DNA of 64,000 bases from Linanthus parryae (lineage: Eukaryota; Streptophyta; Magnoliopsida; Ericales; Polemoniaceae): NCBI GenBank assembly GCA_023055425.1, contig JALGPY010000003.1, positions 19,837,001-19,901,000 of the forward strand, in the 5' to 3' direction. The notes under the pieces are model-generated. The model had not been told where the DNA came from, searched no databases, and saw only the letters and a list, made by a program, of their open reading frames with translations. The position numbers and the translations under genes were made by a program. Of the stretch, positions 52,248 to 64,000 are shown one piece after another. Position 1 is the stretch's first letter. Every line of letters begins with the position of its first letter.

Positions 52248-53661
52248 TGTTGGGTTTTGGTGCAGGTTAAACAGCGGAATAATAAAATTAATCCTGCTCA
52301 AATACCACCAAGGATCACAGGCAAGCTATCATAACATGATTAGGGCATAAAAGATGTCTACCTTAGCTTGGGACATCACATGAATAATAGTGTCTTCGTC
52401 TCTATGAAAATCCACACCTTGGATTCTTTATTGGATTCCTTCTTACCGCAATGCGCTAGCAACGGAAGAAGGAGGAACGGATCACGCAAAAAAAGGAGGA
52501 CGCGTGCCCAAGGGAGGGACGACGACTCCAAGGAAAGGGAGGGGGGGGGGGGGGGGACGGATTGGCTTCGCCGTCCTTCTTGCTCTCTCTCTCTTGCTTT
52601 GTTATGTTCTCTCAATAATGACTTGTTTGTAGAGAATTAACAAGCTAGAGATCCTTTACACAGTAATAACTTTTTATTAACAACATAAAGCCCCCAATAC
52701 TAATAATGTCCTAACATGGATTTGTCCACTTGCAAATTAGTCCTACTAAATTTGCTTGCGGTTGCATTATGATCCTTTTATTAATTATACCAACTAATTA
52801 ATACCTATATACAATTTAATCCATCCGGTGTGTAACCCCATAGGTTTCTACTTAGTTGGTAGTAACTACTTACTAACATTGAACGGTGTCTAGTAACACA
52901 TCCACGCCACCCAATGAATAGAAATAAATCAGTGATCCCGAAAAACCTTGTGCCCAATGTTCACATATTGTGTTATCCCTTTGTCTCCATATCCGGATTA
53001 GACATGGGACATATCAGTCACACTCGTATATCCAATCTATAGTTTCTCGATCATTGGAATATGCTTATGCGAGCAGATAACAAAAATATCTCCATATTGA
53101 TTTATCTGAGTCTAGCCAGACATTCAATAAGAACCATACCTCGAGTGGCCCATGTATATTTTCTCCCATCATGTGGGAGGGACAAATCCTCTCTACGTCA
53201 CTACGATCTCTAAGCTTGCTTCCTATCATGCCTGATAACTATCTTTATAGTTATCCGATTAAGGCGCAACGTTTGATAATATCAAAGCATGACATTCCAC
53301 AACTAAAGTATCTAGTGACTTCAAGTCTAAGGATTACAATATCATTAGCAGTACGAGAAGCGATTGTGACTTTGATATTATCTAATGTATCCTTCTCGTT
53401 GTGGGTCAATCTAGTATGCCATTACTTCTAATGCATACCCATGTGTTAGACTTGATATCTACATATCAATCTACAGACATACTAGTCTATAGTTGATCGT
53501 CCTGTTAATCAATATAATGGACTAGGGATATTTAAGATAAACAAGACATTGTATGTAAGGAATTCATTGTATTAAATATCACAATAAATAATACATGAAT
53601 GTTCTAGCCAAAACATTGTTCATACTAAATATAGATTGTCTCTAGGACTCCTATTCCGACA
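52248..53661 (-). repeat. 3' LTR of Copia F
   Basis: It begins TGTTGGGTTTTGG and ends ATTCCGACA on plus, the reverse of the Copia D LTR. It contains a G16 run (52541-52556). Confidence 0.88.
52541..52556. repeat. G16 homopolymer
   Basis: Sixteen G bases within the Copia F LTR. The homologous LTRs at 25561 and 57960 lack it. Confidence 0.9.
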
Positions 53662-53815
53662 GTCTCCCACTTTCACTAGAGCCCATCTGGCGCATCTCGT
53701 ACGCCTATAGATATAGTGTGCCCTTTATGCTTTCGCTAGGCAAGTAGCTTTGTGAGTGGATCTGAAAGATTGTCATCCGTTGGAATCTTGCACATCTTCA
53801 CATCTCCTCTATCAA

Positions 53816-54754
53816 TCATATCACGATATGATGGAATCTCCTAAGTACATGCTTCAATTTTTGGTGTGATCTTGGTTCCATGTCTTGTGCTATCGCTTCC
53901 GAGTTGTCACAGTACAACGTCATGGGATCCACGATGCTAGGGAACACACCGAGCTCAGTGATAAACTTTTTCATCCAAACTGCCTCTTTTTCTGCTTCTG
54001 CAGCAGCAATGTACTCAACTTCAGTTCTAGAATCAGCAACTCTCTCTTGCTTGGAACTCTTCCATCTCACAGCTCCTCCATTCAGGCAGATTACATATCC
54101 CGACTGCGATCTGTAGTCATCCTTGTCGGTTTGGAAGCTCGCATCAGTGTAACCAATTACATTGAGCTTTTGATCACCTCCAAATATCAAGAACGCATCC
54201 TTAGTTCTTCTCAAGTACTTTAGGATGTTCTTGACAGCAATCTAGTGACTCTCACCTGGATTAGAATGATATCTGCTTACCGTACTCAACACGTATGATA
54301 CGTCTGGTCTAGTACACAACATGGCGTACATGATGGATCCTATGGCCGAAGCATAGGGTATCCTACTCATGCGATCCTTCTCAATCTCATTGGAAGGGCA
54401 GTTAGTCTTAGAGAGAGTGACTCCATGCGACATGGGCAAGAATGCTTTCTTGGAATCTTGCATGTTGAACCGTTTCTACACCTTTTCTATATATGTACTT
54501 TGTCTTAGGCCGAGCAACTTTCTAGATCTATCCCTACAGATCTTGATACCAAGTATAAAAGCTGCATCCCCTAAGTCCTTCATTGCGAAACACTTTTGTA
54601 TCAAATCTTTAACAGATCGCAAAGTAGGAATGTCATTTCCAATGAGTAGTATGTCATCCACATACAAGACAAGAAACACAACAGAGCTCCCACTAACCTT
54701 CTTGTAAACACAGGCCTCATCTTCGTTCTTTATGAAATCAAACTCTTTGACCGT
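53816..54754 (-). pseudogene. Copia F RT and RNase H, partial
   Basis: On minus, RT (54476-54754) has an intact YVDDILLIGND catalytic box and the connecting KCFAMKDLGDAAFILG. RNase H has GYTDASFQTDKDDYRSQSG, WKSSKQERVADSRTEVEYIAAAEA and YCDNSEAIA (53816-54214). Between them is CTRPDVSYVLSTVSRYHSNPGESH (54242-54463), interrupted by stops. It is better preserved than the same region in Copia D or G, but truncated at 54754. Confidence 0.85.
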
Positions 54755-55381
54755 TGTGCACAAGAGATTCCGGCGGGGAGACCTCCGTGTACACCGTATG
54801 TAGAGGATCAGGGATCCCACAGGAAGAGTGGGGTTGTGTGTAGGGAGAGAGTAAGGCAGTAGCAATGTCTGAGAGAGAGACAGAGGTTTGGCAGAGCTTC
54901 CGCGTATGGCCAGTGTGTTCCCCTTTGTATGGAAAGGGTAACAGCCAATATATAGCAGAGAACGTGACCGTTGTAGTGTGGTTAATGCGCCCATTGATGG
55001 CGGCTTAATTAGCTTAACCATAACGGCACGTTCTTCCGAGTATATAGGGACCGTTACAGCACGTTGTGCGCGAATACCGGAACCATTACGAGGTTGACCG
55101 GGTTTGACCGGATTGACCGGGTTTATGGAGCTCGTGCCATAAATCTCTCAAAACAGTTACTAAAGGTCGCGTGCGGGCTTGGCTCGCACGCGACAGGGCT
55201 TACTCTAGCCTCCAAACCACTAAGTCCCCACAAGTCCCGTGCAGTGGTATGCGAGGGCTCTGTCTCGCAGCCCCCACATGGATCAGCTCGGCTGGTGATC
55301 CAGTGTGTGTGGAGCACAATATGGTGTGCTGGATGGTTGCCACGTGGCCAAGATCTGTCAGCTCAGAAAGCACTATCTACA
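54755..55381 (-). repeat. 3' LTR of Tat-like element copy 2
   Basis: It shares with 10492-11118 the blocks GATGGCGGCTTAA, CCTCCAAACCACTAA and the AGCAC(A/T)ATCTACA end. Divergence between the two family members is much greater than between the LTR pair of copy 1. Confidence 0.8.
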
Positions 55382-55395
55382 TTAGCCCCCTTTCT
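55382..55395 (-). other. Polypurine tract of Tat-like copy 2
   Basis: On minus, AGAAAGGGGGCTAA precedes the LTR, matching the tract at 11119-11132. Confidence 0.7.
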
Positions 55396-55700
55396 GCGCG
55401 TGAAGACTCATAGCTGTATAGACTTCCATGCGCGGAAACCAACATACGCGTCGTCGCCACGCACCAATTCAAATATGGGTAAGTTCAGCCCCCGTGCGTG
55501 CCATTATGACCTAAAACCCCTAGAGTCGTGCCGTCTGGCTTCTAGGGTTTTAGGCGTGACGTCAGCTTGTCCTGTGATTGCGCGATTCGACGGTGACGGT
55601 TGCGATTCGACTACTGAAAGGACGCAACCTTTCATTGTTTTTGGATAAATACTTTGTATCCTCCATTGTTGCAAAGCATCACTTCTTTCTCTTAAAGTGA

Positions 55701-57959
55701 ATGGTACCCGGAGATCTTCGAGAGCAGATTCAGATAATCAATCATCAGTTCAAAACTACAAATCGTCTTCTTCAACTGTGTATATCCAAGCAAGCTTTGC
55801 GAAAACAAGGTTGGCCTTGTTCAATTTCGATTTAAAATACCAGTGTATGCCTTGAACTGCGTTGAATCTGTAAACCCATATAATCTGTTGAAACTTGTGA
55901 AGAAGCTTCAAGCTTTGGACCCAATTGCGGCTTGATTTCTCAATAATAAGGACCTTGGATAGGGTTTTGAAATCCCCTGATAATGCAACCCTCTAATTCC
56001 TGAAATTGATACCAGAAACTGTTCATCTTTCTTTCTGTAGATCTTGAATCTCGAAATTCAAACTGAAGTAGCATATTTCTCCCCCCTTTTTCTTGCCCTT
56101 CCACAGGAATGGCCAAGACAAAAGGAGCCAAACCCATCAAGGAGGACGAAGAGATCCCCGATCTTCCGCAGGCTTTTTGGCGAAAAGCCCCCTATTTAGG
56201 TGGCAAAGATTTCTACCATGCGAGGGTTAAGGCGAAGAGAATGCCTGCTCCTGTCCCAATTGAGGGATTGCTAACACTGACTCGCCCAGTTAACTCAGCC
56301 TTGCTCGAGTTAATTGGCTCCGAGGATGTGGTTCGATTGGGAATCGAAAACGGGTACTTCCCCTACACTGCGATTTCTACCCAACCTTTTGTCCAGAAAC
56401 TGGACTACATGGATGAGTGGATCGACCACGTGTTGACCAATCATGCCGCGACTCTTGATGAGGCCGGCGTATACTTCGCTGTTCGTGCTATGAAGGGTGC
56501 TGCCGTGAAGCTGGACCAGTCCATGCTTCTAGACCTTCTTTCCCGCTACTCGCCTGCGACTCACACATTCCATTTTGCTGAGTTCGAGGCTGCCCCTACA
56601 CTCGAGGACGTGCAGATGTTGTACGATCTTTCTCCCATGGGCGAGGTGGACCCTTTGAGTCCTTTGAGGACTGCTGCGGAGATCGCCTTGTACACGCAGA
56701 TGGAGGAATGCCTGGCAGAGGTAAATAAAATCTCCACCCGGTGGACTACTACGAAAGCCCTTCCAAACTGGCAATTGGTTGATACGTCTGCGAAGAACAC
56801 CTGGAACAAATGGTTGCAGTACTTCTTTCGAGACTATGCGAACAGCAGCATCACTAAGAAACTTCTGAGTGAGAACCCAGAGGCCGAGAATTATGTGGAG
56901 GGTAAGGGCTATCACTTGACCCTCTGTGCTTTCCTCTGTGCTTGGTTGTCGAGGTACTTGATTGACGGTCACCCACATGACGGGGTCTTTTACCATGTTT
57001 TGCCAATTGCTGTGAGGCTCGCCCTTGGCCAGAGAGTCGCACTCGGACCCTTGGTCTTGGGCACGCTGTACTATAGGCTTGATCAGTTGGTTCTAGCCAT
57101 GAAAGAGTCGCGTGGCCGCCTCGATGTACTGACTTTTGTCAATATTTCCTTTTTGACAATGTGGGTCTTCGAGCGGTGGCCATCCTATGCCCCAACTGCT
57201 CTCAAACCCGACAAGTGGTGTCCCCCAGGCGAGACGGAGGAGCGCAACAGCGGCAGAGCTGCGAGGTGGTTCGGAGCGAACAATACCAAGTGCGTTTGGA
57301 GCTTGATATGCGACAAACGGAAAGAGTTTACTGCCAGGCCCTATGCCACACGTGTTGAGAACGTGCGATGGTTTCCAAAGTTGTACCCCTCTAAGGGTGT
57401 TGTCTTCTTAGAAGAGATCCTCTTCGAAGAGGGATCGCATTTCCATGAGCGCTATCGCGAGTTCTTTTGCTGGTGTCTACGAGGTTCCCTTCCTGCCCTC
57501 GCAGAGCATATTCGTGAGCTCGCGCCAAGATATGAGAGGATTACCGTGGATGTTGACCCCACTCGAGTTTCTCCCCAGTTCGGCTTTGATGCAGTGGCAC
57601 CATCGATCTGGCCCCAGTCCATTATCAGAGGTTGCTATAAGCGCTTGCTAACAAAGGAATGCAAGACAGTATTCATGAACAATCTTCCCTTTGAGCAGCC
57701 TGCAGGGACCCGCGAGGGTGGGTGTTCTCAGAACTGGCTCGCATACTGGGTCGCCCAGCAAACGAGGATTGAGACGCAGTCGGCCGCGCAGCCAAGTAGA
57801 GCCCCCTTGATCAAGAGAAACTCTTTCCCGTTTCGCCCCAATTGCAGTCTGAGCGAGTCTGAGTATGGTTGCTATTCGTTGCTGGATCATGAGAACCATT
57901 TGTGCCCTGACGTCATTTTGAAGGAAAAGATCGCCGCAGTTAAGAAGGGCGACACGCAT
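55701..57959 (+). CDS. Antisense PMD-family gene carried by Tat-like element, 3' end cut by Copia G
   Basis: Exon 1 is 55701-55809 (36 codons plus one base). The intron is 55810-56106, and its acceptor CCACAG leads into GA then the in-frame ATG at 56109. From there the frame is open for 617 codons to 57959, where Copia G begins. The last codons seen past 57959 are LTR read-through. PMD landmarks by residue from 56109: MDEWIDHVL at 101-109, THTFHFAEFEAAPTLEDV at 151-168, LCAFLCAWLSRYLIDG at 272-287, LGPLVLGTLYYRLD at 312-325, and [11 protein letters not shown] at 352-362. These follow the aminotransferase-like plant mobile domain layout. No stop or frameshift was seen, unlike the copy at 11499. 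Exon 1 donor is GTTGG, weak, but position and phase equal copy 1. Its 3' exons lie beyond Copia G. It may be expressed, but truncated. Confidence 0.78.
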
Positions 57960-59480
57960 TGTAGGGTTTTGATTCATGGATCGCACAACGGAAGCATAAT
58001 CAAACATAAAACCATGCAAAACCCTCCAAGGATCACAAGTCAAGATGCATAACGATGGTAAGAGTTAGAAATCATAAACACACCTTTGGGTTCTCCTTGA
58101 TGACTTCAAACGCGAATAATGTCACGTCTCTACAGTTGATCCACGCCTAGAGGTGAGATCTAGATCCTCCAAATCCATGTGCTAGCTAGGAAGAATGGAG
58201 GAGGAAGAAGGAATCGCCAACAATGGAGTGCCAAGAGGTGGGGCGGCTCCCTTTAGGCCGACGGGTAGGGGGCGGCGGTCCCATGGGGTTTCGGCCCTCT
58301 ATGGGACTTGCTCTCTCCTTGATTTGTTCTCTCCTTACTTCTATCAAATAGATGTGTATGTGTGTAGAGAGAAAAATAAGCTAGGAGTGTTCTTTATATA
58401 GCCCAACAACTCCTTGTCCTACTACATAAAGAACCCCTCATAATCCTACTCAAGTTCGGATTAGTCCCTTTTGCAAAATAGTCCTTATCATGTCCATACA
58501 TGGATTAGTTTTATTTGCAAATTAATCCTAATCATGTCTATACATGGATTAGTCCAACTTGCATATTAGTCCTACTAAGTTAGCAAGTTGTTGCGATTTG
58601 ATCCTTCTAATTAATTAATCATATTAATTAATTATTTCCCAAGTCTAGTTCACCTCTATATGGCGTGTGACCCCATAGGTTCTATTTAGTTGGTAGTAAC
58701 AATTTACTAATATGGAGCGGCCTCTAGCAAGACATCCATTCTAGCCAACAAATAGAATAGTCATCATGACAAACCTTGTACAAGTAATTGTCTCATCCCT
58801 TTGTCCCAATATCCGGATTGGACACGAGACATACAAGTCACACTCGTATATCCAATCCATAGTTTCTCGATCCTGGGAATAGCCTTATTTGTGCAAATAA
58901 CATCAATATCCCATATTGATTTATTTGAGTCTGGCCAGACATTTTATAAGCACTATCCCTCGAGTGGCCTAGGATATTTGCTCCCGTTATGTGGGAGGGA
59001 CAAATTCTATCTACGTCCACTACGATCTCTAAGCTTGCTTCTTATTGTATCCAGTACACGCCTTTATAACTACCCAGTTACGGTGTAGCGTTTAACGCTA
59101 TCAAAATCACAATAATCCACAACTAGAATATCTAGTGACTTCAAGTCTAAGGATGACAATACCATTGCACCGCGAGAAGCGCTTGTGACTTAACATAACA
59201 TGTATGTAGCCTTCTCGGAGATGGGTCAATCCAGTATGCCATTACTCCTAATGCATACCCATGTGTTGGATCATGATATCTCCATATCAATCCAACCCCA
59301 TACTAGTCTATAGATGATTGTCCCATTAATCATTATAATTGACTAGGGATATTTAAGAATATAACACTTATATTCTAAGGACTTCATTCATGTTAACATA
59401 TCTCCATATCGATAACATAATGAATCGTAAATCCATAAATGTCACAATTAATTGATTGCCTCTAGGGCACAATTCCAACA
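57960..59480 (-). repeat. 3' LTR of Copia G
   Basis: 1,521 bp, beginning TGTAGGGTTTTG and ending ATTCCAACA on plus. It carries the same blocks as LTRs D and F (for example around 58921-58945, GTCTGGCCAGACAT). Confidence 0.88.
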
Positions 59481-62400
59481 GTCTCCCACTTGCACTAGAG
59501 TCAATCTCCTGCATCATATGCCTATTGATCTAGCGCGGCCCTCCACGCTTACACTGCGTAGGGGCGAGACATATGCTGGCACCTTGAAAATATTCACATC
59601 TCCTCTATCAACAAATTGATTGAGATTGAATATTCTGAATAAATGCATCTTATGCATTAATTTACTCAGTCCTCTATGTTAGAATCAGTGACTGAATCTT
59701 GCCTGGATCCTTTCCAGCTCACAGTCGCTCCCACTAGGGCTAAACTTAAAACTCGACTTATAATCTGAAATCTTCTTTGTCAGATTTGAAGTTCGCATCA
59801 CTGTAACCCCTTACAGCAAACTCTTCATATTATCTATTTATCAAGAATTCATCCTTTAGTTCTTCTCAAGTACTTAAGGATAATCTTGATAATTATTCAG
59901 TGACGCTCACTTGGATTTGACTGGTATCTTTATGCCATTTGACACATCTGGCCTAGTACATTCCATGGCGTATCTCGTGAATCTAATTCATACGGTCCAT
60001 TCCCAATCTAATTGGTAAGACAATTAGCCTTCCAAAGACTAATTCCATGTGACATGGGTAAGAATCAATATTCTTTTCACGTTGAACCATTTCAACACCT
60101 TTGTCAATTTGTGTACTATGACCTAAGCTATACAACCATCTTGATCTACCTCAATAGATCTTCACAAGTTGCTTCGCCTAAGTCTACCATTAGAAAGTCA
60201 ACTCCCTAGTCAATCTACGTAAGACTGCCAAGTAGGGGCAACATTCCCAATGATTAAGTATGTCTCCACATACAAGACCAGAAAAATAAATGTGCTCCCA
60301 CTAACCTTCTTGTAGACACAAGTCTCATCTTCAATTTTTGATGGAACCAAACTCCTTTGATTACATCATTCATTTGAAGAGTCCAACTCCTAGAAGCTTG
60401 ATCCAATCTATAAATAGATTGCTACAAGCAAGATGCGAATGGATTTAAACATCACAATTGGGGAAAGATTTTTGTCATAGTCTATACTATGAATTCACAG
60501 GAAATCCTTATCCAGCCAATTGTCCCTTAAAGGTAATCATATTACCATCCATGTTGGTTTCCTCATAACCCAATTGCACCCTATGGGTCCTACCCTTCAG
60601 GTGGTTCCACCAAAGTCTATACTTTGTTGGTATACATGGATTCCATATCGTATCTCATGGCTCCAAGCCATTTCCGAGAGTATGGCCACACGTGGCCATC
60701 TCATAGGTTGTAGGCTCATCTTGATGAGCAATATATCAGGGGTTATGAGAAATCCTTATTTCTCTAGTCCCTCGATATATCCTACCTTACCTACGAGTTT
60801 CTTGTGTCATCTGAGTAGGTTACTCCACAACACCTTGTGATCCTGCTCATGTTCCATCAAACGGATCAATGTTCTATTGTGGTTCTTGAACTTTTCAAGT
60901 TCTACTCCCCTCCCACTGTTTCTCTTAGAGACAATCTCTACCTAGAAACACTGTAGTTCGAGCAACAAATAGTTTGTTCTCGACTGGGTTGTAGAAATAA
61001 TATCCTTTTCAGGATATCCCACAAAACATTTATCCGACTTGGGTTCAAGTTTATTTGTAAACTCTTTTACATAAACTTCATAACCCCCAAATCTTTATGA
61101 ATGACATACTAGGACACTTCCTAGTCCATATCTCATATGGCGTTATTCATATTTCGTTTTTGATGGAACAAGGTTAAGGGCGAAATTTGCTGTAATTAGA
61201 ACATAGCCCCAAAAGTAAACTGGAAGTTCTATTTGACTCATCATGGACCGAACCGTGTCCTATAAGGTTCGAAATCTCCTTTTAGACACGCCAAACCCAT
61301 GTGGCGTGCTAGGTGGAGCGAGTTTTGGATCATATCCAACACTCCCATAGATTCTTGTCAAACTCTTGGCTCAAGCACTTTCCTCTATGATCCAATCGTA
61401 GAGTCTAAATACTTTTGCCAAGTTGGTTCTCTACTTCATTCCTGAATACTTTGAACAATTCAAAGGATTCTGATTTGTTTCTTTATAAGATACACAAATC
61501 CATATTTCTCTGATCCCATCAGTAAATATGATGAAGTACTGAAAACCATCTTTAGCATTTGTGCTTAGTGGCCCTCATACATCGATATGTATGATTCCCA
61601 AAAGATCATATCTTTTCTTAATAAGTCTTACATGTCTCATATGATTCAATAATCAAATGAGTTCCAGAAATCCATCCTCATGGAGTTCTAGATATGTATC
61701 TCTTATTTATGAGGCCTAAACGATAATGCTAAAGATAAGTGAGGTTCATATCATTATATGCTAACCTCTAGGTATTAATGTTATAGATGAAATTATCATG
61801 ATCATGGATAGAGAATCCACTTAGACAAAATTGCATTACAATAATGCATACCATAATAAATGGAACAACATTTGTCCTTTATTACGATAAGGAGCTTTCT
61901 TGTCCAAGCAAGAAACTATGATAATGGTCCTACTCATAGTTGGGACATTGTTGCTTTTGTCTAATTCATGAACAATTTTTTTTTTTAAAGGTAGAAATAA
62001 TTCCCTACGGCTTTTCAGCAACCCCTGCTTCATAGCCCCACGTGTAGGATTATTTCTTCTTTATCCAATTTGTCTTCATCTCTTGAGATCCTCCACATTT
62101 CTATAAATTTGATATCCTCATCTAGTATCATATACTTATGATAATGAGATAGACACATTGATTTCTATAACAAAATACCTATATTGGAATTCATAATTCC
62201 TTTATTATTTACTTCCAGGTACTTTGGGTAGTTTCTCTTCCTCTATACCACCTATGGGACTCTGAGGCAACTTGGTTTTAGCAACAGGCTTGCTTTATAC
62301 CTATGGGGTCGGCGCAAACCATTTGCCCTTACCCATGTTGTTAACCTTTAACAACTTTGCCCATGCCCATTATTAGTGTTTTGTTTTAGTGATTTTTCAA

Positions 62401-62935
62401 TAATATTGAGTAAATCAATTTTAAAAAAAAATATAATTGCATCCAATGCAATTCTTGGTCCACTTGGGTGAATAACCGTTTATTCTTAATCTATCTCATA
62501 GATAATTCTCATTCACTAATGTTTCAATCATATTGAATTAGCTTATTTGCATAACGCAAAGTGGAGCAACACTTCAAACCTTTCATGTCTAGCTGGTTCT
62601 TTTGAAAGAGCTTCTTTCAATGTATGATCATATCATACTTCTCCATGTCTCTCTTCTTGCCTCTAGAGCTCAGAGTTCATGGTAGCTAACATGAGGCAAG
62701 TCACATCCAAAGAACCATTCTTTGATGTCCCTTCCATTAGGTTTTAGTGTATTTTGGTAGTTGGTAGGAAGAGATCTTTATGTTCTACGATGTACAACAA
62801 TTTCTCTTTTATTTGAGAACAATTCTCAGTTTTATACCAATCTTGATTCCAGACAACTCGTCCATCTTATGGACGTCTAGTCGTGTTTTGTTTGTTTAAT
62901 GCCATGGGTATTCAACATAATAGGATTATGCAAAG
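59481..62935 (-). pseudogene. Copia G gag-pol remnants, heavily decayed
   Basis: On minus an RT region is readable near 60225-60345, where the YVDD box has become YVET, losing both catalytic aspartates. A pre-integrase phrase, VPTMSRTIIIVSCLDKK, lies in 61836-62033. Stops and indels are dense throughout, and no frame exceeds about 65 codons. It is the oldest-looking of the three related Copia elements by coding decay. Confidence 0.75.
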
Positions 62936-64000
62936 TTTGTGACGTATAACTATATTCAACAAGGATTTAAATTGTCAAATATAGCTCCCACTATTTTACT
63001 ACGGATTAATAACCCTCAAGATATTAATGCAGAAAATATCCTTATATTTTCTAGTGGGCCAAGATCCATGTTTCATCTCCTTATGAGCTTGCTTTGGCAA
63101 GTCACCCATAATTTGACTACTTTAGGTAGGAACAATTCCAATTGCATCCCTTATGCAACTCTTGGTTCAATTGGGCAAATAACTCCTTATTTATCCATCC
63201 GTATGGATAATCCCAATTGGTTGCCTCTAGGTTTCTTAATCATATTAATAGCCCAGTTGTGTTCAACCTCTTATTTAAACAATTTCACATTGTTACGTGC
63301 CATCGCATTTCATCATTATGAACCAAGTCGCCCTGCTTTGGCACGCACGAACTTGATAAATAATGATGATCATGAGTGTTTAAACAACGAGAAGGCAAGA
63401 ACACAATATTTGAATTTTGAGGGATTTTAAATTTAATTTTATTTTTGTTGTTGATCAAAATCAACTAATCTATCTATTTGAGTTTGGGCACAACTCTAAA
63501 TAATAGATCCAAGTTGTCTAATTATCTTATTATCCTAATTGCATGCATCATCCATACACCAACCACACAATAATAAGACAATAAAGTAAACAACCACAAA
63601 ACAAAAATTAAACGTGATGTGGATATGGCCTTTTCTAGACTAAGATAATTCCAAGCCAATGGAATTATCTATGATCCCTAAAACAAACACATCTCCATGC
63701 GTCTTGATCCTTTTGGTCCATCCTTCATAGTCATGTGGAATGCTCCATGCTCCATGTTCCATCTTTTGTGGCTCCTTTGGCTTTGGGCTTCTTTTCTTCA
63801 ATCTTGGCTAACAATCTACTTTTATCTAGCACTCGCTAACTTCTATACTAAATAAAATAAATCCCACAAGTTGAGAAAAAAATGGCACGCAGGCCATAAA
63901 ACCCTAATTAATTATTACAATTAATTGATCAGCTCGCAGGCCGTAAACCAAACCACAAAATTAAACATCCACATCAAACCACATCCTAAGGCCATATCCA
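62936..64000 (-). other. Leader of Copia G
   Basis: Equivalent to Copia D 27566-28600. A 163-codon plus-strand frame (62939-63430) is the antisense of this leader and is not a gene. Confidence 0.65.

Larger units (their letters stand above)
52248..54754 (-). mobile_element. Copia F, 3' part, Angela/Tork-like, truncated by a Tat-like insertion
   Basis: One LTR (52248-53661, 1,414 bp) is homologous to Copia D's LTRs in reverse. Next to it is the polypurine tract GTGGGAGAC on minus, then RNase H and RT on minus. The RT is cut in the middle of its frame at 54754, where the LTR of the Tat-like element starts. The 5' half must lie beyond the right edge of the window or be lost. Confidence 0.85.
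54755..57959 (-). mobile_element. Tat-like element copy 2 (3' part), inserted in Copia F
   Basis: A 627-bp LTR (54755-55381), equal in length to and alignable with the LTR at 10492-11118, ends TCTACA. It is followed by the polypurine tract (minus) and, on plus, by a PMD gene. This is the 3' LTR side of a second element of the same family as 10492-23022. At 57960 it is cut by Copia G, so its gag side is outside the window. Confidence 0.82.
57960..64000 (-). mobile_element. Copia G, Angela/Tork-like, inserted in the PMD gene, runs off window
   Basis: The LTR at 57960-59480 is the reverse of the Copia D LTR family. It is followed by the polypurine tract, then decayed pol (minus), then the leader with the conserved GGCCTGCGAG-type motifs near 63886 and 63933. 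The window ends at a point equivalent to about 27566 in Copia D, so roughly 0.6 kb of leader and the 5' LTR lie outside. Confidence 0.88.

Noticed and set aside
56529..56996. 155-residue minus-strand ORF
   Set aside because: Antisense shadow of the PMD gene with no recognisable domain.
57960..58052. Last 30 codons of the open PMD frame
   Set aside because: The bases from 57960 on are the start of the Copia G LTR; the extra residues are read-through, not PMD protein.
62939..63430. 163-residue plus-strand ORF
   Set aside because: It is the antisense of the Copia G leader, homologous to the non-coding leader of Copia D (about 28050-28600).

Overview
This window is plant nuclear DNA, almost certainly from a eudicot. 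It holds intron-rich host genes with GT-AG splice sites, a plant MATE transporter, an Hsp110-type chaperone, Stowaway, hAT and CACTA DNA transposons, and nested Copia and Ty3/Gypsy LTR retrotransposons. The exact species cannot be named from the sequence. Only two ordinary host genes are well supported. They converge at the left: the last five exons of an HSP70-16-like (Hsp110/SSE family) chaperone on + (516-5131), and a seven-exon DTX40-like MATE antiporter on - (6909-23849).

The MATE gene is the first surprise. Exon 1 lies about 14.3 kb from exon 2. The intron between them (9219-23495) contains the two ends of a hAT-like element, a 256-bp Stowaway MITE, and a 12.5-kb LTR retrotransposon (10492-23022) with 627/625-bp LTRs and a CCAAT target duplication. 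That retrotransposon is Tat-like Ty3/Gypsy: a tRNA-Trp-type primer site and a decayed gag-protease on -, no reverse transcriptase or integrase, a palindromic satellite-like array, and on the opposite strand an intron-containing gene of the plant mobile domain (PMD) type. The antisense gene is broken by stops, frameshifts and a nested 1.8-kb Copia-like element (11796-13622).

From about 24.2 kb rightwards the window is a transposon graveyard. A small gag-type LTR element (24867-34472) is split by a complete but dead Copia element (25561-33999, TSD GGTGC). A second Copia (35075-42631, -) follows, then a terminal-inverted-repeat element (42788-43787), a gag-only Copia derivative (45195-47305), a hAT element with a 225-bp tandemly duplicated end (47330-48680), a MITE and a CACTA end. 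A quieter stretch (49.6-52.2 kb) holds one possible small gene, a tRNA-like polymerase III box pair, a hairpin, and C and G homopolymers.

The right end is a three-level nest. A Copia on - (52248-54754) is cut by a second copy of the PMD-carrying Tat-like element (54755-57959), which is itself cut by a third Copia on - that runs off the window (57960-64000). This second PMD gene is open for 617 codons and shares its first-intron position and phase with the broken copy. The PMD-carrying, pol-less Gypsy family, with two copies in one window, is the most interesting system here.
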